DNA of 64,000 nt from Paraconiothyrium sp. Pb-2020 (taxonomy: Eukaryota > Ascomycota > Dothideomycetes > Pleosporales > Didymosphaeriaceae), in assembly GCA_022419385.1 (NCBI GenBank), contig JAJUBI010000005.1, positions 2,294,001 to 2,358,000 on the forward strand, in the 5' to 3' direction. Position 1 is the stretch's first letter. Every line of letters starts with the position of its first letter. Of the stretch, positions 21,244 through 32,417 are shown piece by piece. The translations under genes and the position numbers were made by a program. The notes under the pieces are model-generated. The model saw nothing but the letters and a program-made list of their open reading frames with translations. It was not told the DNA's origin and made no database searches.

Positions 21244-23523
21244 CTATTTGACTTGCGACATGATTGTTTCGTACTGTTGCCCGGGATCAACAGTCATCTC
21301 CGCCGCCTTCGCTTTGACGGCATTCAACATGCTGCGCTCAAAGTCGTCTCTGGCCCTGAGCACCGCTTCGACCCAGCCGATATGCAAGTCTGGGTAGCCG
21401 TTCTTGAACTGCTCGTACACATTCGGGATCCTAGACTTATCTTCAGAGAGTAAGAGCACGAACATTTGGATGACGCGCCACTTCTCCTTGACTTCCGGTC
21501 CACACTCGTACCGATTGAAGAATTCAAAAGCGGTGAAGACGTCATCCTTGATCTTCTCAGAAAAAGGATCGGCACGCTTGAATCTTGCACCTTTGTTGCG
21601 TACTGCGGAAAGGTAGTGGATCAACAACTGATCTGCAAGTGACATGACAAGTAGCTCAAAAATGGCGCGATGGACGGCGTTCTCGTAGTCGCTCATGTAA
21701 TCCGCAAAGGTGATGACCATTTGCTCCATGTCTCTTGAGCTGTACCAGTCCGCTGTGAACATGTTTTTGAGGGTGTCGCGGAAGTCGACGTAGAAGATCA
21801 TTTGACACCATGCTTGGATGAATTCGGATGCGACGTCGACGTAGCTGTCCTTGAGGTTGTTGATTTGCTCTGCCAACGTCGGAGCGTAGGCGGCCGAAAC
21901 AAGAGGGGTGACATCCCGCTCGAAGTTACCCAAGAAAGACGTTTGAGATTCGTCGGACTCATCGATGCAAATAATCTGGTCGTTTGCGATAGCAATGAGC
22001 CATTCCTGGAACTCACTGGACCCCTCGGTTGAAGAAGTCGGTGACGAATACTTCGCTTTCTCGGCTGACACTAGCGACTGCCACATGCGCTGTCGAGAAG
22101 ACAGGGCCCGACACATGGACTCAATGACTCCTTCAGCCACGTCTGTTCGGTCGCTGTTTTGGGCAATGCTGAGGTTCTGCCCCAACATCGTCCACATATC
22201 TGCCAAAGTCTTCGTCTGTAGGTAACCGTCGACGTTCTGGCTGATGTCGCTCTGGTCTCTTTCTGCGAATTGTTTCTTTTCTGTATTGGCGATGTTGTTC
22301 ATCCATTCTTCGACTCTATCGATAATGATTTGCCGATAATTCCGTACTAGTTCAGGCACGCGGTTGTCGACCACGTGCGGTTGGAGGTCGTCTTCGGCGA
22401 AGCCTAGTTTCTGCATCTTGGCATAGTACTTATCGACCCAATTGATAATGGCAAGTAGGTACTGTGGTCCCAAGCCCTCATCATCCGCAATACCTAAGAG
22501 CCAGTCGTGCATGTTCTTGTGGTAGATACTGCCGTAGGTCTTGAAAATCTTCCACTTTTTAGGCATCAAGTTCACCATGCCAAGCTTCACCACGTTGAGG
22601 TTGTTGAAGTACCATTTGAAGTATTTATCAACCTTTTCTGGGTCGTCCATGAACTTCTCATTCGTATCCTCGAAATTGGTCTTGCACACGAATTCAATCG
22701 ACTTTGTGAATTTCTCCTTGTATCCGCGGAGCTCGGTGGAGCCTGCGGCAATCGACTTGAATCGCGAGGCCAAGTCCTTATACTCGCGCTGGGCATCCTG
22801 CAGTGCTTGGGCCTTCTTATCCGACTTCTCCTCCTCTTCGATGATCAATGCCAGCCTGACCACCATTCCGTCGTTGCCGGACTGGACCAGCTCAATGAGG
22901 TTAACGCAAGCTTCGCCAATATGGGTATCGAACCATTCAATAACATCATCTAACCGGCTGAAGAGATCTTGCACCGTCACACCCGACTCCAGCGTCAGGT
23001 TGTCAATCAATTCGGTCGAGGCATCTTCGGAAGCTTTGATCTGTCTTATGGCATCATCTCTCACCTCACGCAATTGCGTAAGACCGTAGTGCACCTCCAG
23101 CAGATTAGGTTGGTTGGCGGGATCTTCGTCGTCCTGGCCGAGCAAATACTCGAGGTTCCCTATACGCTGCTGGAAGGTATCGATATCGCGCTTCATCTTC
23201 TCGACCTGTTCAAAGTTTTTATGCGTCTGAGCCACAAGGTTGATATGCGGGAAGTCCTGGATCATGTTGTGCGATTCGGCACACAGCTTGTCTATCTTCA
23301 TCATCTCCTCCTTAATCAAATTCACCGCACGCTGGCCCTCGGTAATACTGCTCATGCCTGCTTGCGTTACCTCGAGCTGCTCGCGCAGCCCGACGCGCAG
23401 CTGGCCATCGACGGCGGCCTTCTTGCGCGTGAACTCGGCCTTCAGGGCGGGGATCTTGTCGAGGTCCTCGGGGTGCCGGAGCAGCTCGGCGAGCTTGGCC
23501 GCCGCAGATTCAACATCGCTCAT
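21244..23523 (-). CDS. sec6: exocyst complex subunit Sec6, 759 aa, single exon
   Basis: One uninterrupted minus-strand frame encodes 759 residues, close to the usual size of fungal Sec6. The start (MSDVESAAAKLAELLRHPED) and the N-terminal coiled region fit Sec6: MKIDKLCAESHNMIQDFPHI followed by a helix with heptad character. The body contains the Sec6 domain, mostly alpha-helical, with segments such as YFKWYFNNLNVVKLGMVNLM and FTADWYSSRDMEQMVITFAD. Sec6 is a core subunit of the exocyst, which tethers secretory vesicles at the plasma membrane, notably at hyphal tips and septa. The gene diverges from Dph3 across only 197 bp. Recognition is by overall family memory plus length; no catalytic residues are expected. 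Confidence 0.93.
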   Translation of the reverse strand: MSDVESAAAKLAELLRHPEDLDKIPALKAEFTRKKAAVDGQLRVGLREQLEVTQAGMSSITEGQRAVNLIKEEMMKIDKLCAESHNMIQDFPHINLVAQTHKNFEQVEKMKRDIDTFQQRIGNLEYLLGQDDEDPANQPNLLEVHYGLTQLREVRDDAIRQIKASEDASTELIDNLTLESGVTVQDLFSRLDDVIEWFDTHIGEACVNLIELVQSGNDGMVVRLALIIEEEEKSDKKAQALQDAQREYKDLASRFKSIAAGSTELRGYKEKFTKSIEFVCKTNFEDTNEKFMDDPEKVDKYFKWYFNNLNVVKLGMVNLMPKKWKIFKTYGSIYHKNMHDWLLGIADDEGLGPQYLLAIINWVDKYYAKMQKLGFAEDDLQPHVVDNRVPELVRNYRQIIIDRVEEWMNNIANTEKKQFAERDQSDISQNVDGYLQTKTLADMWTMLGQNLSIAQNSDRTDVAEGVIESMCRALSSRQRMWQSLVSAEKAKYSSPTSSTEGSSEFQEWLIAIANDQIICIDESDESQTSFLGNFERDVTPLVSAAYAPTLAEQINNLKDSYVDVASEFIQAWCQMIFYVDFRDTLKNMFTADWYSSRDMEQMVITFADYMSDYENAVHRAIFELLVMSLADQLLIHYLSAVRNKGARFKRADPFSEKIKDDVFTAFEFFNRYECGPEVKEKWRVIQMFVLLLSEDKSRIPNVYEQFKNGYPDLHIGWVEAVLRARDDFERSMLNAVKAKAAEMTVDPGQQYETIMSQVK

Positions 23524-23720
23524 GGTTCTGCTGCGGGTTTGGACTGTTGAAGCGTGCCCATAATCGGGCGAGTTGTGCTGTTCGAGGGGTGAGGTCGGCT
23601 GTAACAGCTGCGGCGATAGTCCGCGCTAGTGCCAAGGCGCACGCCTTCCGCCACTTTTTATTCCTCCCCGCAAACGCCACCAAAACTCACAGTTCGCACC
23701 CATCTACACCTACAGCCAAC
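23524..23720. promoter_or_regulatory. shared divergent promoter, Sec6 and Dph3
   Basis: The two start codons face away from each other across 197 bp. The frame of Dph3 is open upstream of its ATG here, but that sequence is not conserved-looking. A bidirectional promoter is inferred from layout only. Confidence 0.5.
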
Positions 23721-24027
23721 ATGGCGGATGAGGAAGTTAATTTGTACGACGAGATCGAAATTGAAGATTGCTTCTACGATGAGACTCTCCAGATATATCA
23801 CCACCCATGTCCCTGCGGCGACCGCTTCGAAATTTCGATAGCGGACATGCGGGACGGCGAAGACATTGCGCGGTGTCCCAGCTGCAGTCTGATGATTCGG
23901 ATAATATTCGATCCAGTATGTTTGGCTCTTCTGATCATCGTTGCGCACATTCTAACCCTGGCCATAGTCCGATCTCCCACCAGAGCCCAAGGACGACGCT
24001 TCGCAGGCTACTGCCATAACCGCTTGA
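23721..24027 (+). CDS. dph3: diphthamide biosynthesis protein 3 (CSL zinc finger), 84 aa
   Basis: Exons 23721-23915 and 23968-24027 flank a 52 bp intron (gtatgt..catag). The protein is 84 residues, matching the yeast KTI11/Dph3 size. It has the DPH-type CSL zinc-finger domain: the early EIEIEDCFYDE block, then the Cys ligands in CPCGDRF and CPSCSLMIRI, followed by the acidic tail DLPPEPKDD. Dph3 donates electrons to the Dph1-Dph2 iron-sulfur enzyme in diphthamide synthesis on elongation factor 2, and in yeast also acts with Elongator in tRNA wobble uridine modification. It works in the cytosol. The intron is placed where the conserved IIFDP / SDLPPEP junction is restored. Confidence 0.95.
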
Positions 24028-24552
24028 TCGTGCGCGCAAAGTGCTCAGCAGAATTAACGACGAACCCATACACCCGGTGACTTGATCATACCATATTATA
24101 CCCACCTACCCACCCCGGGAAACTCTGGAAGAGCATATTCCACGGGCATCTTTTCCCTGCATATAGTGGAGTTGCATCACGAGGAGCTCGGATTAGTTTG
24201 ATACGAATTTAGACATGAATATCTAATATGTGCACCAAGGCTTATTAAGTACTTCGTCAATAGTCCGGCATACTGTGATGCCGCAACGAGCAATGCAGCA
24301 CCCAATTTTGGTATCTCGGACTACAAGAGTAAGCCGAGTACTGTTAGTCACACGTAGAAACCATGGAACAACTTTATGACATAAAGGACGATATATTTGC
24401 GAGCCAACATCTACTACCTCCTACATTCTTACGTAGTTCGGCTGGTATTGCTACACGTGCAATCAAGAGCGTTGAACCCAGACGGTTCCATAGTTTGACA
24501 TGTATCCATACATTTCCGTTGATATTGTCACATTGTGAAAATCGCAGAACGA
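24028..24552. other. convergent 3' interval
   Basis: Gap between the stops of Dph3 (plus) and frataxin (minus); no gene recognised, terminators expected. Confidence 0.45.
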
Positions 24553-25226
24553 TCAGCTCGGAACGCCGTCATCCTTTCCGAGGGCGACACCCAGTTCCTG
24601 ACGCACTAGATCCGTGAGCGAAGTGCCATCGCGCAGATAGATCCAATCTCCCGCGCCGCCTCCTTCTTTCTGATGCATTGACTCCCCCAGAACTACCCAG
24701 TCGAATCGTTTTGGGCCGGACACGGGTGAGCTCCACCAAATCTGTTTGTTCGGGGGTTGCTTGTTCAGTACGTATTCGTGGCCTCGGGATTGGATCTTTA
24801 CGTGAAGTACGCCGGCCTAGTGCCAATTAGTTAGTTTTAACCCATGACATTGACGAGGCCAACCAAACTTACCGAGTATTCTACATCATAGTCGGGAGTT
24901 TCTTCTTGCTTCGCCTCCAACTCACTCAACAGCTCTTCCAGGTATTCGTCGGCGCGCTCATGGAACTCAGAACTAGAGATATCGGTGGGAACGGTAGGTG
25001 TCTCGGAGTCCTCAATCTTGGGCGGCGCCGGGTTCTCCGACTGGGGCATAATACCCTTGAAAGTCATTGACGAGTGGAAGGTCCGGACTGCGTAGCTGGT
25101 GCTGCCGTTCTTGACCGCTGCGACAGGAGCTCTAACGATGACGCCATTGGCGGACGCCTGGGCGCGGAGAGAAGTGCGAGCTGCGCGGCGGAGGACCGTA
25201 TGTCCGGCTCTTGATACCGATCTCAT
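24553..25226 (-). CDS. frataxin, mitochondrial iron-sulfur assembly factor, 205 aa
   Basis: Minus-strand exons 25226-24873 and 24816-24553 flank a 56 bp intron (gtaagt..actag). The N-terminus is Arg/Ala/Ser-rich without acids (MRSVSRAGHTVLRRAARTSL), a mitochondrial presequence. The frataxin domain begins at about residue 85 with the acidic helix SSEFHERADEYLEELLSELE, continues VEYSAGVLHVKI and the beta-sheet segment NKQIWWSSPVSGPKRFDW, and ends with a helix LTDLVRQELG. Those are the family hallmarks, including the conserved Asn-Lys-Gln and Trp-Trp-Ser-Ser-Pro region. Frataxin (Yfh1 in yeast) supports iron-sulfur cluster assembly in the matrix. It diverges from the AP-3 sigma gene across 187 bp. 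Confidence 0.94.
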
Positions 25227-25413
25227 AGTTGTTGATGTGGTGCACGATTTGGGGAGAGAAGCTTAGCGTTGAGATATAGGATAGAAGTGCTTGGTGGACG
25301 ACGTGAAGAGAGCTTCCAACTTTGGGGAAGCTCGGGCCAGAAGGCGCTTGGATGAACCCCCGCACAACTCCGCAGACGCGCCGATTTCGTGAGACTACCG
25401 TGAGCATCCAGCC
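25227..25413. promoter_or_regulatory. shared divergent promoter, frataxin and AP-3 sigma
   Basis: Start codons diverge across 187 bp with no coding sequence between. A bidirectional promoter is inferred from layout only. Confidence 0.5.
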
Positions 25414-26072
25414 ATGATAAACGCAGTGCTGGTCTTCAACAATGCCGGGCAGCCACGATTGACGAAGTTCTACACGCAGCTGGTATGCACGCAACGTTTC
25501 AGACGCACTGCAATGCTAACAGTGTACAGGAAACGAGCGTCCAGCAGCGACTAATATCAGAGATATTCACCCTCGTCGCAAATCGCCCAAACTCAGCATG
25601 TAACTTCCTTCCGTACGTACTACACTGCTCTACCATTCAAACTCTGACACCCGCCAGTCTCCCACCTCTCCTCGCAAACAGCAGCAAATCCTCCACCCCC
25701 ACCACCCCACACAACGACACGCCCTCTCTCGTAACCTACCGCCACTACGCAACCCTCTACTTCATCATCATATCCACCTCGACCGAGTCGCCCCTCGCAC
25801 TCCTCGACCTCATACAAGTCTTTGTTCAAGCCCTCGACGGGCTCTTCGAGAATGTTTGCGAGCTCGATCTTATCTTCAATTTTGAGACGTTGCATGCGGC
25901 ACTCGCGGAAATGATTGTGGGGGGTGTGGTAGTGGAGACGCAGTTAGATAAGGTGATCGCGGGGGTGAAGAGTCAGGGGACAGTGGCGAAGAGACCGGTC
26001 AACGAGGGGAAGGGGGGAATGGGGTTTGCAGGGTTTGGGAGGGGAGATGGGAGTGTATGGGCGGGGAGATGA
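25414..26072 (+). CDS. AP-3 adaptor complex sigma subunit, 188 aa
   Basis: Exons 25414-25482, 25530-25612 and 25658-26072; introns 47 bp (gtatgc..tacag) and 45 bp (gtacgt..gccag). The start MINAVLVFNNAGQPRLTKFY is the classic clathrin-adaptor small-chain opening. The core follows: SVQQRLISEIFTLVANRP, YRHYATLYFIII, and LLDLIQVFVQALDGLFENVC with ELDLIFNFE. A Ser/Thr/Pro insert of roughly 18 residues lies before the YRHYATLYF strand, and the C-terminus is Gly-rich. AP-3 sigma (Aps3) takes cargo from Golgi or endosome to the vacuole. The family is distinguished from AP-1 and AP-2 by general sequence impression only, so the adaptor number is less certain than the class. Confidence 0.9.
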
Positions 26073-27660
26073 GGGGAGTGCGCAACTGAAACTTCTTTTA
26101 TACCCTGTGCATAATTGCATAAACTTGAAAGTTATTGGGAGAAGTTTGCGGAGACAGCCTTTCATTTTGGGCATCTGAGCGGATCTACCCGGCCTATTCG
26201 CACTGCCAAGGCCTACCTGCGTACAGTAGGATGAGAAATGGTATATGGTAGAGCAGTAAGTCCAGTAACAAAAGGTGAGGCCTTTTGGGTGCGTAGATAT
26301 GATACCAATGAACACAAATCGACCCTTTGGAGCGACTGGCCCCTAGCACAACCTTACGCATCGTTCACTTGGACCATGGCTGACACGGCGAGCTACCTAA
26401 CCGGCGGATTCAGGACTGAAGCGCACCTCCGGTACGTGTCCTTAGCGGATCTTCAGCATAGCTCCTGTACGAAATTTCAGAGCTGGTTGTTGGAGCCTTG
26501 CGTACCGGAAAGCATATGCTTGTACGATTCCCTGGCACGGTTGTGTTTACTCGCACGTCTCATCTCAAACATGACACCGATATTAGCCACAGCTGATATG
26601 TCATTAACTGTACTACTATAGCTCAAGTGGTCATGGCATGATATTCAAATGCCACGGCACCGGCTTCAAAAGCAGACTGAAGGTCCTCGTAGACAATACC
26701 AACCACTCCCCCGTACCAGAATTGATTTTTTGGAAGGCAGCTTGAGCAACTTCATAGTGCCGACTTGGGGTCGCAACCTAGCTCAAGAACCATTGTTTCT
26801 GTTTCCCGCTGCACAGCAAAGGGGATTCATATACACGTCTCACGCTGATGCTGACCTGAGTCCCCGCGCAATCTCCCCATCTTAACAGTACTCTACTATA
26901 CCCACTGTGCCATGCTCCAATTGGCTGCTCGATCGTTTCCAGCGTAATCGCGCGACAACCAAAACGTGACTGCAGCAAGACCGAAACCTCACATCAGTAC
27001 CACGCAACGGACATCCGGTCGAGTCTGCACAATTGGCCTGTAAAAATAACACAGAAGGGATACATGCGACTAGACGTCAAGTCGAATGGTTCAGCCAGTC
27101 GGAATCGCTCACGAAGCTGGAGGTGGAATGGCCAGATCAAACGCTGCACGCTCGCTTACCCGCACCTCCACACGGCATCCTCTCGCTTCGACAAAGCAGG
27201 TTGAACTTCCGGCTCGCTTGCGCAACTGACACTTGCACCGCCACAGCCTCACCCAATCACGCTCCGCACCAGCGGACCCCCAGGGCTCGTATACATGCCG
27301 ATTCGCGAATTCTCCATGCGAGAAGTGTGGCTAGTGAGGGGCAATCCACCAGAATCCCATGCTGCGCACGGAGGAGAAGAGACCCTGATCAGCGCGATCA
27401 GCATCGACACTCCCCGTTGCGGCAGTGGGCTGTGAGGCCTGCGGTGGCGGAAAGCAGCGGTGATCGCGTGGGAAACGGCAGCGACTTGCGTGTATAGACA
27501 AGGGTCGTTTTCTTGGAATATATGGATGGCGGTGGCCACCTGCATTGCCAGGCCGGCCATCACTTGCGTGTACTGAGCAATGGCTTCGTAGCGCTGAAGG
27601 GCAATTGAAGCGTGAAGCTCATCTATCTACTTTTTGTTTTGTTACAAACACGTTCGCTAC
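26073..27660. other. gene-free stretch
   Basis: 1.6 kb with only short motif-free frames (for example 26238-26621 and 27033-27497). It precedes the surface-protein gene and should contain its promoter. Confidence 0.4.
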
Positions 27661-29558
27661 ATGCACTCGCTATTGAAGGTGGTGGTGGGAAGCGCGCTCG
27701 TGGGAGGTGTCCAGAGCGCTGTCCTGAGGCCTCAGATCACACCTGCGCCCAGTGCTGAATCCTTGGTCGAGAGACAAGATCCTGATGCGTAGGTCACAGC
27801 CACCTCACCTCACCTGCCTCAAAGTGAACAACGACAACGACTGACACTTCGGCCAGCATTTCGCTCGCTCAAATACTGCTCACTGCCGTTCCCGAATCTC
27901 TCCGCCAGATCGCTGCTACCAATCTTCCCGCCGTCTCGAGTATTCTTTGGGAAGAATTCCTTGACGACAAGAGGCCCGAGTGGTTCGAAGAGCTGCCATG
28001 GGAGGTTCAGAGTTATCTGATAAGGAAATTCGGACCACAGACTGCGTGGCCGACTGAGGCGCCGACGAGTGGAGGATTCGGAGGTTCCGATGGCTTCACT
28101 GCGACTGTAATCGAGACGGCGTCTGCGACAGATGCCACTGCCGGGCCGAGTCAGTCCACGCAGCTTTCAGACTCGAGCAAGGGGTCATCACAGACCAGTG
28201 GCAGAGCGACCGAGAGCACGAAAGTGTCAACGTCGACAGCATCGGGCGATCGAACAAGCGAGCTGACCAGGTCTGCGACTTCGTTTACGAGCGCTTCCTC
28301 ACAAACTTCCATATCAGAGTCATCTCCATCGCCATCGCGAACTATCTCGTCTTCGATAAACCTCGCAAAACCATCCGAATCATCCACTCCGTCACTCACA
28401 CCCGAACCAGAAGCCCCCGCATCATCCAACGATGGCTTGTCACGAGATCAAAAGATCGGGCTAGGCGTGGGCATCCCATTCGGTCTCCTCGGCGCAGCAG
28501 CTCTCTTTCTTGCATGCTGTATGCTCTGCCGCCGTCGCAAGAAGAAACACGTTGAAGGCTCCATCCCACCAGCATCTCCCGGTTTTATCCCCCGCTTCGC
28601 CTTTCAAGACAGATCCCATGATGGCGAGCATCGCACGTCGTTGATCCGCCACACGAATCGTTCCACCCACGACGTCCGCGCCGCTTGGGACGACGAGGGT
28701 GTAGATCCGACAGAAAGCATGACTGCACAGAATCCGTATGCCTGGAATGATCTTGCGACATACAACCACACCAACACACCTGCCCAGGTCCCGACCTCAG
28801 CGTATTCAGCGCTAGACAACGGTATCGAGGAGACCAACTATTCCAACGTCCCAGTCATGATGATGAACGACCCGAAGCCGATCATGGCGCCCGCATTATA
28901 TCACACGCATTCCTCGAACCGAGCACGAGGAAAACGAACAAGTTACACGAGCCTGCACTCTGTAGCAGAAGTCTCTGAACCTGACGAAACGCTCGAGTCG
29001 CCAGTTCTAGGCCGACACATCTCGCCCAACCACAGCCCGGCGAGAAATTTGATGCCCACACCATCTGTACCTGCTGATGCGCAGATCAGGCGGAAGCCAT
29101 TGCCTTCGAGCCCGCCTCTTACGCCACTACCAAATGCTCCTTCACCTGTAGCGACGAGTCCCGCGGCACAAGCAGCATCTCACAAATTGCTGCGGCAGAC
29201 GATGCCCGAGCACAGCGGGAGCAGCTCTAGCGGTCTAGCATTAACTACATCCAGCGGCCTGAGCAGCGGCTCTAGTCTCGCAATTCATGCCGATGCGACA
29301 TCGCCTATATCACCTGTTTCAAACCGCGCGCCTAGCAATCCCTTCCACTACGATTCGTACGTCGAGGACTACGGGCCAGAATACCAGTACGGCTACGTCG
29401 ACGTCGATGACGGGCTGTACGGCGGGAACACTTCCCTCTCGCAGTATCCCGACCCAAGGCGGAAAAACTCGAAGACGGAGTGGCCGTTGAGGAATATCGT
29501 CGGAGGGCAGCAAAGGAGGAGGAGTAGCCCGATTTGGGAGAAGATTTATGAGGAGTGA
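27661..29558 (+). CDS. single-pass surface membrane protein, Ser/Thr-rich, 609 aa
   Basis: Exons 27661-27788 and 27857-29558 flank a 68 bp intron (gtaggt..gccag); joining them restores the frame (A then ISLAQIL). The protein has a signal peptide (LLKVVVGSALVGGVQS), a folded segment of about 80 residues (SILWEEFLDDKRPEWFEELP), and a long Ser/Thr-rich stalk expected to be O-glycosylated. Next come one membrane helix (IGLGVGIPFGLLGAAALFLACCML), a basic CRRRKKK stop-transfer stretch, and about 330 residues of Pro/Ser-rich cytoplasmic tail. The layout recalls fungal wall-stress sensors and mid2-like proteins, but the WSC or cysteine-rich domain is absent, so I would not name it so. Role: cell-surface sensor or scaffold, inferred from layout only. 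Confidence 0.82.
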
Positions 29559-29797
29559 GGGTGTGTGAGGAGGATCTTCTGATTATGACGATAAGGAGAA
29601 ACATGACTTTCATTTGTATTAGCACACACACGATACCACATGGCATTCGGGATGGCGTTGGAATATGGAAATACCATATGCACATTCCTTGTATATATTT
29701 CATACATTATGAGAAGGAGATGAAACTAAGCGATAGGTCACTTGGAACAAATGTACCCTAGCACCAGAGTTAGGTAGTAATAAATTACATGAATGAT

Positions 29798-31525
29798 TCA
29801 ATCGGTCCTGAGAATAGCGTTGAGTACACTGCCAAGCACACCACGTACGCGCTTCGAGTCGTCTTGGGCTGCCGTAAGCACGATTGCGGCGCTCAACGCG
29901 AAAATGTAATGCTCTATCCACTGGCGTTCAGGAAGGTAGCGACGGGGGAACCATGTCGCCGCGGCTCTGGGTAAAACGAAGAATAAGATCTCGAACTGTT
30001 TTCGTGACTGCTCTACTAGGATGCTTGTTCCACAAAGAAGACAACCGCCCAAAACGCATAGCCCTGAATCCCACATTTGTGGAGTAACTGTCTTTGACGA
30101 GAAAAGCTTCGGGCCGAGACGTGTCCGAGAGAGGCATACACCGTAGTAGAAGAAGGAGATGAACGCTCCGAGAAACGCCGAGCTTCGGGACGTATCGACT
30201 AGGGCTTTGCTCACGACTGATCGAGTCAGCCCTACAAGGCGATCTCCCGGTCGACCGGTCTTCTTCACATGCCGAGCAAGGACAACGAGCTGCAGGGGTG
30301 CGTACATCCGGACTGCGAATACGAACCCCCTCCAGAAACGGCTCAAGGCATGCTTCTCGCAACTCTTACCACAGCCCATGTGGACAAGTTCACATGAAAT
30401 GGGGATCGTCCTCGCAGGATCGCCTAGCTCTTCCGGCAGACCGTAGTCACGGCACATAGAGCCGAGTAGGAATGCCATACCCGTATCTTTACCGTAGACC
30501 CATGTACCGTACCTAGTCAGTCAGCAAAGTTCAGATCTCAGTATCGTGGCAAAGATTGAGTGCGCCTAGTTGCCCTGGCATGGGCCATACAGGAGCCGGC
30601 AGCACGTGGGTCTCAGGATTAACACTGCGTACTAGTAGTCTGGGCCACGTACCTTGCATGGCGTAAAGCGAGCAAAAGGCGATGGTCAAGTTCAGCGGCT
30701 GCGGAAATCCACCTGTTGTAAGTCTGAGGAAGGCGACTAGGGCTGTAGAACCAGGCATGCATGATAGTAGCAGCGGAGAAGCAGAACAATGCAGTAGGTG
30801 TGGTACGTGATACGAGCTTTTTAGCACTGTTCGAGGGTAGTCTATCGCAAACATGACTGATTAGTACGTCGCCCGCTCGAATAGCTGCAAAAAGAGTCAA
30901 ATCCATGGTCTTGCCCGCAAGATCTGTTCGAGACAACGACTTTGCATAGAGTGTGGAATCGTCCACTTCCCTTGCGCCGAGCTCGGGAGGCTCGTCAAAG
31001 GGACCAGGTTTGACAATGTCTAGGTGACTGGGAGGAGCCAGGTCCAAGGCAACATTGCGTGGCCGGGTGTTCAGCAAGTTGAAGGCCACGGACGCAGAGA
31101 CAAGTGCAGCAACGAAGTTGACGAGCAGTCCGGTGTATCTTTCTCCTAGTCCACGCAAGCTGCCGATTTGCAATGCCAGTGTCCTGAGAGGTACCGGCAG
31201 CAGGGTCGAGCCGCCAATAAGCGCAGCGCAGAATGCGGGAAACCGATTAGGCGAGAGTGCGCGCCGCAAAGTGGTTACAATCTACGCGTTACCCATTGGT
31301 GTGTGGAGGGCGGCAGTGGACAAGTGATCTTACCTGGAGCCATGCTGCTCGGAGGGTCAGCTTTCTCTTCGCCAGGAGCAACAACAATCGTACCAGGCGG
31401 GGTCCGGTGGAGGAGAGTAAAGCAAGCACGTAGGCGGTAGCAAGCCTACGACGTGTCAGCTGGTGGGTATGGCTATGGTGTGGCGGTCACGCGACTCACG
31501 GCTTCGCAAGTGCATGCTTCGTCAT
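29798..31525 (-). CDS. TMEM135-like multi-pass membrane protein, 493 aa, four exons
   Basis: Minus-strand exons are 31525-31500, 31445-31334, 31281-30653 and 30512-29798; introns 54, 52 and 140 bp with gtgagt, gtaaga and gtacgt donors. The joined protein begins MTKHALAKP. It shows the helical LVRLLLLLAKRKLTLRAAW region, the LRRALSPNRFPAFCAALIGG segment, and later CELVHMGCGKSCEKHALSRF, a Cys-rich block typical of the TMEM135 N-terminal domain. The FLGAFISFFYYGVCLSRTRL segment and further hydrophobic stretches follow. TMEM135-type proteins sit in peroxisomes, mitochondria or lipid-droplet-associated membranes and affect fat storage or organelle dynamics in animals; the fungal role is unknown. 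The first exon is very short (26 bp), so the 5' end is the least certain part. Confidence 0.82.
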
Positions 31526-32417
31526 GGTGCAGGGGAGATGTGGCAGGCCAACGACGCGACCATTGTTGTACCTGCCAGGGCCGGGCAGGAGCAACCGCGG
31601 GGAGATGAGGGTGCCTTGGACCTCGGCGCACTAGAGGCGTTTCCACCCTGTGTTTGGCGGGGGGCTCAGCTACCCCGGATTTGATGCGGTGCGGGCGGGG
31701 AGTGGGAATTAGGTTTCATGCGTGGCTGGGAACGTGATCATCAGGACGGAGCAGCTGCCCCTTTGGAACGGACGCAACGGACGCCGGAAGCCGCCGGGCA
31801 GCGCGAAAAGGGGCACACACAGAGCGAAGCGGCAGAGCAGCGCGAGGATGAAGAGCACTCGAGTGCGGCCGACGAGGCTCTGCGCAGGGAATCGAAACAG
31901 AGGTCGAATTAGAGGTGCGGAGTGAAAGGGTCGGGCTTGGCAGTGACGCACGGCAGCCGCGACCGAAGCCAAGCCTTCTCCAACGGTTCGGGCCCTCGAC
32001 CGCGCTGGCATGTGATAGCGAGCTCCTGGGTCCTCAACAAGAAGAAGCACGTTTGCGGTGCGCGCAGTCGCCCTCAGCTCGACCAAACCGATTACACGTC
32101 GACAGCAGCTGCTCCACTGCGGCCCAGCGCTGTCCCGACCCGGACCTCCAACTGCATTCCTCGCGCCCACCCCGTCACACCCGCTTTCAACACTTCGTCG
32201 CCCACGCCCACGGATTCGCTCACCACATACCAGACACCTCCACACGCGGGCCCCGCAACACCACGACCCTGTTCCTGGCGACCGCGCCAGACCATGTTGG
32301 AGGCCGCCTCGAGCCTTTGCGACGGCGTCCCCGTACCGTGACAAGCTGGAGACCATAGGCGTTGGGCCGCACGGCGGGCTGGTGGGAGCTGGGAAAAGGG
32401 ACCTCTCGCGCGCAGCC
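31526..32417. promoter_or_regulatory. GC-rich divergent promoter region, TMEM135-like and bHLH genes
   Basis: 892 bp lies between the divergent starts. It is GC-rich, so several chance frames overlap (31709-32419 minus; 31915-32456 plus), none with a recognisable domain. It probably holds both promoters and long 5' leaders. Confidence 0.45.

Noticed and set aside
22507..23550. Plus-strand frames inside the Sec6 gene
   Set aside because: They are antisense to a conserved protein and mirror its codons; Sec6 explains the openness.
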